16,561 nt of DNA from an uncultured Bacteroides sp. Lineage in GTDB: Bacteria; Bacteroidota; Bacteroidia; Bacteroidales; Bacteroidaceae. The position numbers were made by a program, and so were the translations under genes. The notes under the pieces were generated by a model that saw nothing but the letters and a program-made list of their open reading frames with translations, was not told the origin of the DNA and did no database searches. The stretch covers positions 1 through 16,561 of the forward strand of contig NZ_CAJLKP010000102.1 of assembly GCF_905207245.1 (NCBI RefSeq), given 5' to 3'. Positions 13,468-16,561 of the stretch are shown here, in pieces (positions within the stretch are counted from its first letter, which is position 1; every line of letters starts with the position of its first letter).

Positions 13468-14460
13468 ATGAAAAAGAGTATTGTCTTTTCTTTTCTATTT
13501 TTTCTTTTGGTAGGATGTAAAAGTGAAAATATACAGTATGAGGAAATCTCATACAAGTTATTGGACAACAATATTATGACTACTATGCCGGGAAGCCTCA
13601 TTGTTGCCGGTGATTATTTAGTATGGACTGATCCTTTTGCCCGCGATTATTTTGTTCATGTGCATGATAAGGAGACTGGTAGAAAGATCGGGGTTATGGG
13701 AAAGGTAGGTGAAGGACCTCAGGAATTTATAACAGGAGGTATTAATTTAGTGGCTATTGATAATTGTTTTTTTGCTGATGATGCCAATGGAAAAACGAAG
13801 GGGTTCTTGTCTTTGGATAGTTTGGTGTTGCAGAAAGAAACTTTTATAGCTTTGTCTGAATCAGAAAGCATAACCCGTCCGCAGATGAGTGAATTGGCGA
13901 AAGGGGTATTTGTAGGAAGAACAGAGGATGGAGACAAAGACTATTTTAAAGCTAACATTCAAGGGCAAAACTCTACTTTTGGAGTTTATCCGGTATCGGA
14001 GGTAAAGCAACATGTTGGAGGGAATATGGCATATAACCCAGAAAAGAGATCTTTAGCATATGCTTCTTTTAATTTTCCATACTTAGCTCTTTATCAAGAA
14101 ACAGGGAATACCTTCAAATTGTTATGGGAACGGAAATCTAATAGTGATGAATATGAAGTTGTAAACGATCAGATTATTTTTGACCGTAAGGTTGGAGGCA
14201 TCTTTGAAATCTGTATGAGTAAGGATTATATCATTGCTTTAGAACGTGACAGAGCAAGAGACCCAATGGACGAATCTACTGTTGGACGGGATGTGAGCAA
14301 ATGTCCTCATACTGTTTTCTTATATGACTATGATGGTAATCTGATTAAGATTGTTGATTTAGGGATACCGACAATGCATATTGCGGCAGATTGCCAAGAT
14401 AATGTTCTGTATGCTATTGGGGCAGATCCGGATTATGTATTGGTGAAATATGAATTATAG
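13468..14460 (+). CDS. Six-bladed beta-propeller lipoprotein E
   Basis: A 330-aa lipoprotein with signal MKKSIVFSFLFFLL and lipobox LVGC, Cys17. Signature GKVGEGPQEF at 78-87, preceded by HVHDKETGRKIGVM. The closing blade reads DYDGNLIKIVDLGIPTMHIAADCQDNVLYAIG and ends VLVKYEL. The start is set at the signal peptide (13468); an in-frame ATG lies 57 bp upstream in an 86-bp spacer that otherwise shows nothing. The 3' end overlaps the start of lipoprotein F by 11 bp, so E and F are translationally coupled. No enzymatic motif is visible. Confidence 0.82.
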   Translation: MKKSIVFSFLFFLLVGCKSENIQYEEISYKLLDNNIMTTMPGSLIVAGDYLVWTDPFARDYFVHVHDKETGRKIGVMGKVGEGPQEFITGGINLVAIDNCFFADDANGKTKGFLSLDSLVLQKETFIALSESESITRPQMSELAKGVFVGRTEDGDKDYFKANIQGQNSTFGVYPVSEVKQHVGGNMAYNPEKRSLAYASFNFPYLALYQETGNTFKLLWERKSNSDEYEVVNDQIIFDRKVGGIFEICMSKDYIIALERDRARDPMDESTVGRDVSKCPHTVFLYDYDGNLIKIVDLGIPTMHIAADCQDNVLYAIGADPDYVLVKYEL

Positions 14461-15454
14461 AGGATTATATCTTATTGTTTTTTGCTGTATTATCAGCATT
14501 TTGACCTCTTGCAATAAGGAAAAGCGCACAGTCCCGGTTTGTTACAAGCACTCTTTTCCTATTGATACGGTTATGCCCGTACAAGAGTATGCTGTGGAAA
14601 ATGATGCAAAACTTCCACAACTATTTAGAATGAAGAACAGACTGCTCGTTTTTGGTGATTATGGCATGATGAATATTTATTCTTATCCGGAATTGCAACT
14701 GATATGTAGTCAGGAGGGACCTGACGGAGCCTCCAGAACCATAGGAGAGGGAAAGTTGTACATTGAAAAACAAGGTAAAGTTGATGTCTATGAGTTGGAA
14801 AATGATTCTTTGGTTCAAACATCTTCTTTTGCAATAGCAAATAAAGTGCCTTATTCTATAGGTACGGTGCAGGAACTGCGGCCTGATGTTTATATCTATG
14901 CTGATATGTATGATTTTCCGGGAATGCGTGAGTTTCATATTATGGATACCCAAAAACGTCAATGTGTATCGAAAGGAGACTATCCGGAGGATGACAAGCG
15001 CTTTAAGAGACGTAGGGAATTTAAGACGGCATATATGCATAGTTTATGGGTAAAGCCTGATAAGAGTGCTTTTGTCGTTGTTTATTCTCAACTACGCCGC
15101 GTGCGTATTTACGATAAGGAAGGTGGCCTGTGCCATGATATTTTTCTGGAAAATGAAGTTGGTAATTATAAGGTTGTACCCCAAAATGCTTCTGAGAGAT
15201 ATTGGCATTTTGGGCAATCTTTTGTGACAGACAAATATATTTATTTACTGAATCCGGATAAATTGGGAATAGCTGATGCGGAGCCACGATGCAATATTCT
15301 TGTGCTGGATTGGGAGGGTAATTTAGTAGCCAAGTATAAATTGAATGTGTGGATATATGACTTTTTTGTGGATGAAACAAACAGTGTGATTTTTGGCAGT
15401 TGCTGGGGAAACTTAAAGAAGGATGCTTTCTTTTCATTGAACACATTGATATAA
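14450..15454 (+). CDS. Beta-propeller lipoprotein F (divergent signature)
   Basis: A 334-aa lipoprotein with signal YRGLYLIVFCCIISI and lipobox LTSC, Cys21. The family signature is shortened: IYSYPELQLICSQEGPDGAS (signature at about 89-95) lacks the first GxxG found in A-E, and no E(F/Y) follows the GP. The rest keeps the propeller pattern, with RVRIYDKEGGLCHDIFL and a closing LDWEGNLVAKYKLNVWIYDFFVD. Overlap with E and a 12-bp gap to the thioredoxin-like/DUF1573 gene place it in one operon with both. It occupies the position held by lipoprotein C in cassette 2, directly before the CxxC lipoprotein. Confidence 0.78.
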   Translation: MNYRGLYLIVFCCIISILTSCNKEKRTVPVCYKHSFPIDTVMPVQEYAVENDAKLPQLFRMKNRLLVFGDYGMMNIYSYPELQLICSQEGPDGASRTIGEGKLYIEKQGKVDVYELENDSLVQTSSFAIANKVPYSIGTVQELRPDVYIYADMYDFPGMREFHIMDTQKRQCVSKGDYPEDDKRFKRRREFKTAYMHSLWVKPDKSAFVVVYSQLRRVRIYDKEGGLCHDIFLENEVGNYKVVPQNASERYWHFGQSFVTDKYIYLLNPDKLGIADAEPRCNILVLDWEGNLVAKYKLNVWIYDFFVDETNSVIFGSCWGNLKKDAFFSLNTLI

Positions 15455-15466
15455 ATTCTACTGATT

Positions 15467-16336
15467 ATGAAAAAATACATAGTATTATTATTTGCATTAT
15501 TTCTTATTGCTTGTAGCAACTCAAGAAAGCAGGATGTTATAACTTTATTGCAAGATTGGGAAGGTAGAGAGGTACGGTTTCCAAATCATCCTGTCTTTAC
15601 TATTCAAGGAAGAGATACTGTGAACTTCCAGATAGAAGATAAATGCAAGATTATAACCTATGTGGATTCAACCGGATGCACCAGTTGTAAACTGAAGTTT
15701 TCTGAGTGGAAAGAGCTTATGAATGCCATTGATTCCCTTCGGCCTGATTCAGTTCAGTTCCTTTTTTTCTTTTTTCCGAAGAGGGGGACGGAAATTTATC
15801 AAAGTTTGCTGGCAGATCGATTTAAGTATCCGGTTTGCATTGATGAGGAAGACTCATTAAATAAACTGAATAGCTTTCCTTCTGATATGGCTTTTCAGAC
15901 CTTCTTATTAGATAAAGATAATAAAGTAATGGCAATTGGTAATCCTGTTCATAATCCTAAGATAAAGGAGTTGTATATGAAGATTCTTTTGGGAGGGGAA
16001 ACTGCAGAGACAAATGAAGATACTAATTTACTGACAGAAGTCAGTATTGACAATACATCTTTATCCTTAGGTAATTTTGATTGGAGAAAAGAGCAAAAAG
16101 TAGTTTTTACATTAAAAAATGCAGGAAATAAGCCATTGGTTATCGATGCAGTTTCAACGTCTTGTGGTTGTACTGAAGTGGAGTATGATAAGGAGCCTGT
16201 TCGTCCGGGAGCTTCAATTACTCTTTATGTGGCTTATAAAGCGGAACATCCTGAACATTTTAACAAAACGATAACTGTGTACTGCAATACCAAAGCTTCT
16301 CCATTACTTCTGAAAATAATGGGAAATGCAGAATGA
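15467..16336 (+). CDS. Thioredoxin-like / DUF1573 lipoprotein (copy 2)
   Basis: A 289-aa paralog of the protein encoded at 10629-11501. Lipobox LIAC, Cys16. The CxxC pair is C71/C74 in VDSTGCTSCKLKF. The DUF1573 domain (about 195-289) has DAVSTSCGCTEVEYDKEPVRPG (C233, C235). The two copies share the patterns FPNHxVFT, RFKYPVC or AFKYPVC, DSLNKLN and GNPxxNPKIKELYMKILLG, and the similarity is highest in the last third, where long DNA stretches match. Its stop overlaps the ATG of the transglutaminase-like gene, as in copy 1. Proposed role: periplasmic or surface thiol-disulfide chemistry on the peptide or propeller partners (inference). Confidence 0.86.
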   Translation: MKKYIVLLFALFLIACSNSRKQDVITLLQDWEGREVRFPNHPVFTIQGRDTVNFQIEDKCKIITYVDSTGCTSCKLKFSEWKELMNAIDSLRPDSVQFLFFFFPKRGTEIYQSLLADRFKYPVCIDEEDSLNKLNSFPSDMAFQTFLLDKDNKVMAIGNPVHNPKIKELYMKILLGGETAETNEDTNLLTEVSIDNTSLSLGNFDWRKEQKVVFTLKNAGNKPLVIDAVSTSCGCTEVEYDKEPVRPGASITLYVAYKAEHPEHFNKTITVYCNTKASPLLLKIMGNAE

Positions 16337-16561
16337 ACATGAAAAATAACTTATACTTTTTTATAATCTGCTTTTTTGTATCTATTTTATTGGAGAGTTG
16401 TGTTTCTGACAATGAACGTCGTTTGGAAGAAACATTAGTCTTTGCCGGAGAAAATCGTGCAGAGTTAGAAAAGGTATTACTGCATTATCAGGATGATTCA
16501 TTGAAGCTGGAAGCTGCCCGATTCCTTCTTATTCACATGAAAGACCGTCATTCTTATCGGG
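16333..16561 (+). CDS. Transglutaminase-like lipoprotein (copy 2), cut by the window end
   Basis: The first 76 codons are visible and open: signal NNLYFFIICFFVSILL, lipobox LESC (Cys23), then VSDNERRLEETLVFAGENRA and LLHYQDDSLKLEAARFLLIH. This is the N-terminal region that precedes the catalytic domain in Bacteroides transglutaminase-like lipoproteins; the catalytic domain itself would lie beyond the window. From about 16396 on, the DNA is almost the same as copy 1 (from about 11556). The ATGA overlap with the upstream gene points to coupled translation. Confidence 0.65.
   Translation, partial: MNMKNNLYFFIICFFVSILLESCVSDNERRLEETLVFAGENRAELEKVLLHYQDDSLKLEAARFLLIHMKDRHSYR

Overview
The window looks like a chromosomal segment of a Bacteroides-type gut Bacteroidota. 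The supports are promoters of the TTTG-N19/20-TAnnTTTG form, a Bacteroidota-type malate dehydrogenase, a DUF6266 protein, NVEALA-motif secreted peptides and many lipoproteins. No RNA-polymerase or 16S marker is present, so the genus is an inference.

Positions 1-5100 are mostly housekeeping with higher GC. They hold a tRNA-Phe cut by the window edge, malate dehydrogenase (mdh, minus), a CvfB/YitL-like S1 RNA-binding protein behind a tandemly duplicated promoter, a secreted protein with a long Ser/Thr/Arg/Asn-rich tail, ribosomal protein L19 (rplS), and a convergent DUF6266 gene that shares a bidirectional terminator with rplS. An unexplained 107-bp long-hairpin inverted repeat lies at 4997-5103.

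From about 5390 to the end the DNA is AT-rich and forms one accessory locus. It opens with a monocistronic, membrane-spanning one-component regulator (periplasmic sensor plus OmpR/PhoB-like winged helix), closed by a perfect terminator. Tandem, rearranged cassettes follow on the same strand. Cassette 1: NVEALA peptide, then two propeller lipoproteins. Cassette 2: NVEALA peptide, hairpin, one propeller lipoprotein, a thioredoxin-like/DUF1573 lipoprotein and a truncated transglutaminase-like lipoprotein. Cassette 3: broken NVEALA peptide, hairpin, three propeller lipoproteins, a second thioredoxin-like/DUF1573 lipoprotein and a second transglutaminase-like gene that runs off the window.

The genes plausibly act together in the cell envelope. 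The small peptides are exported and, in cassettes 2 and 3, carry four cysteines each. Propeller lipoproteins could bind them, CxxC lipoproteins could form or reshuffle their disulfides, and transglutaminase-like proteins could cut or cross-link them, with the regulator reading the outcome across the inner membrane. This model is inference; the families are known but their joint function is not, as far as I know.

The locus shows active remodelling. A transglutaminase gene is fused in frame to the back half of an NVEALA leader, its signal peptide carries a frameshifting run of eight T, the third peptide has a nonsense codon and a frameshift, a propeller-gene remnant lies at about 8972-9095, and the duplicated 3' modules are unusually similar to each other.
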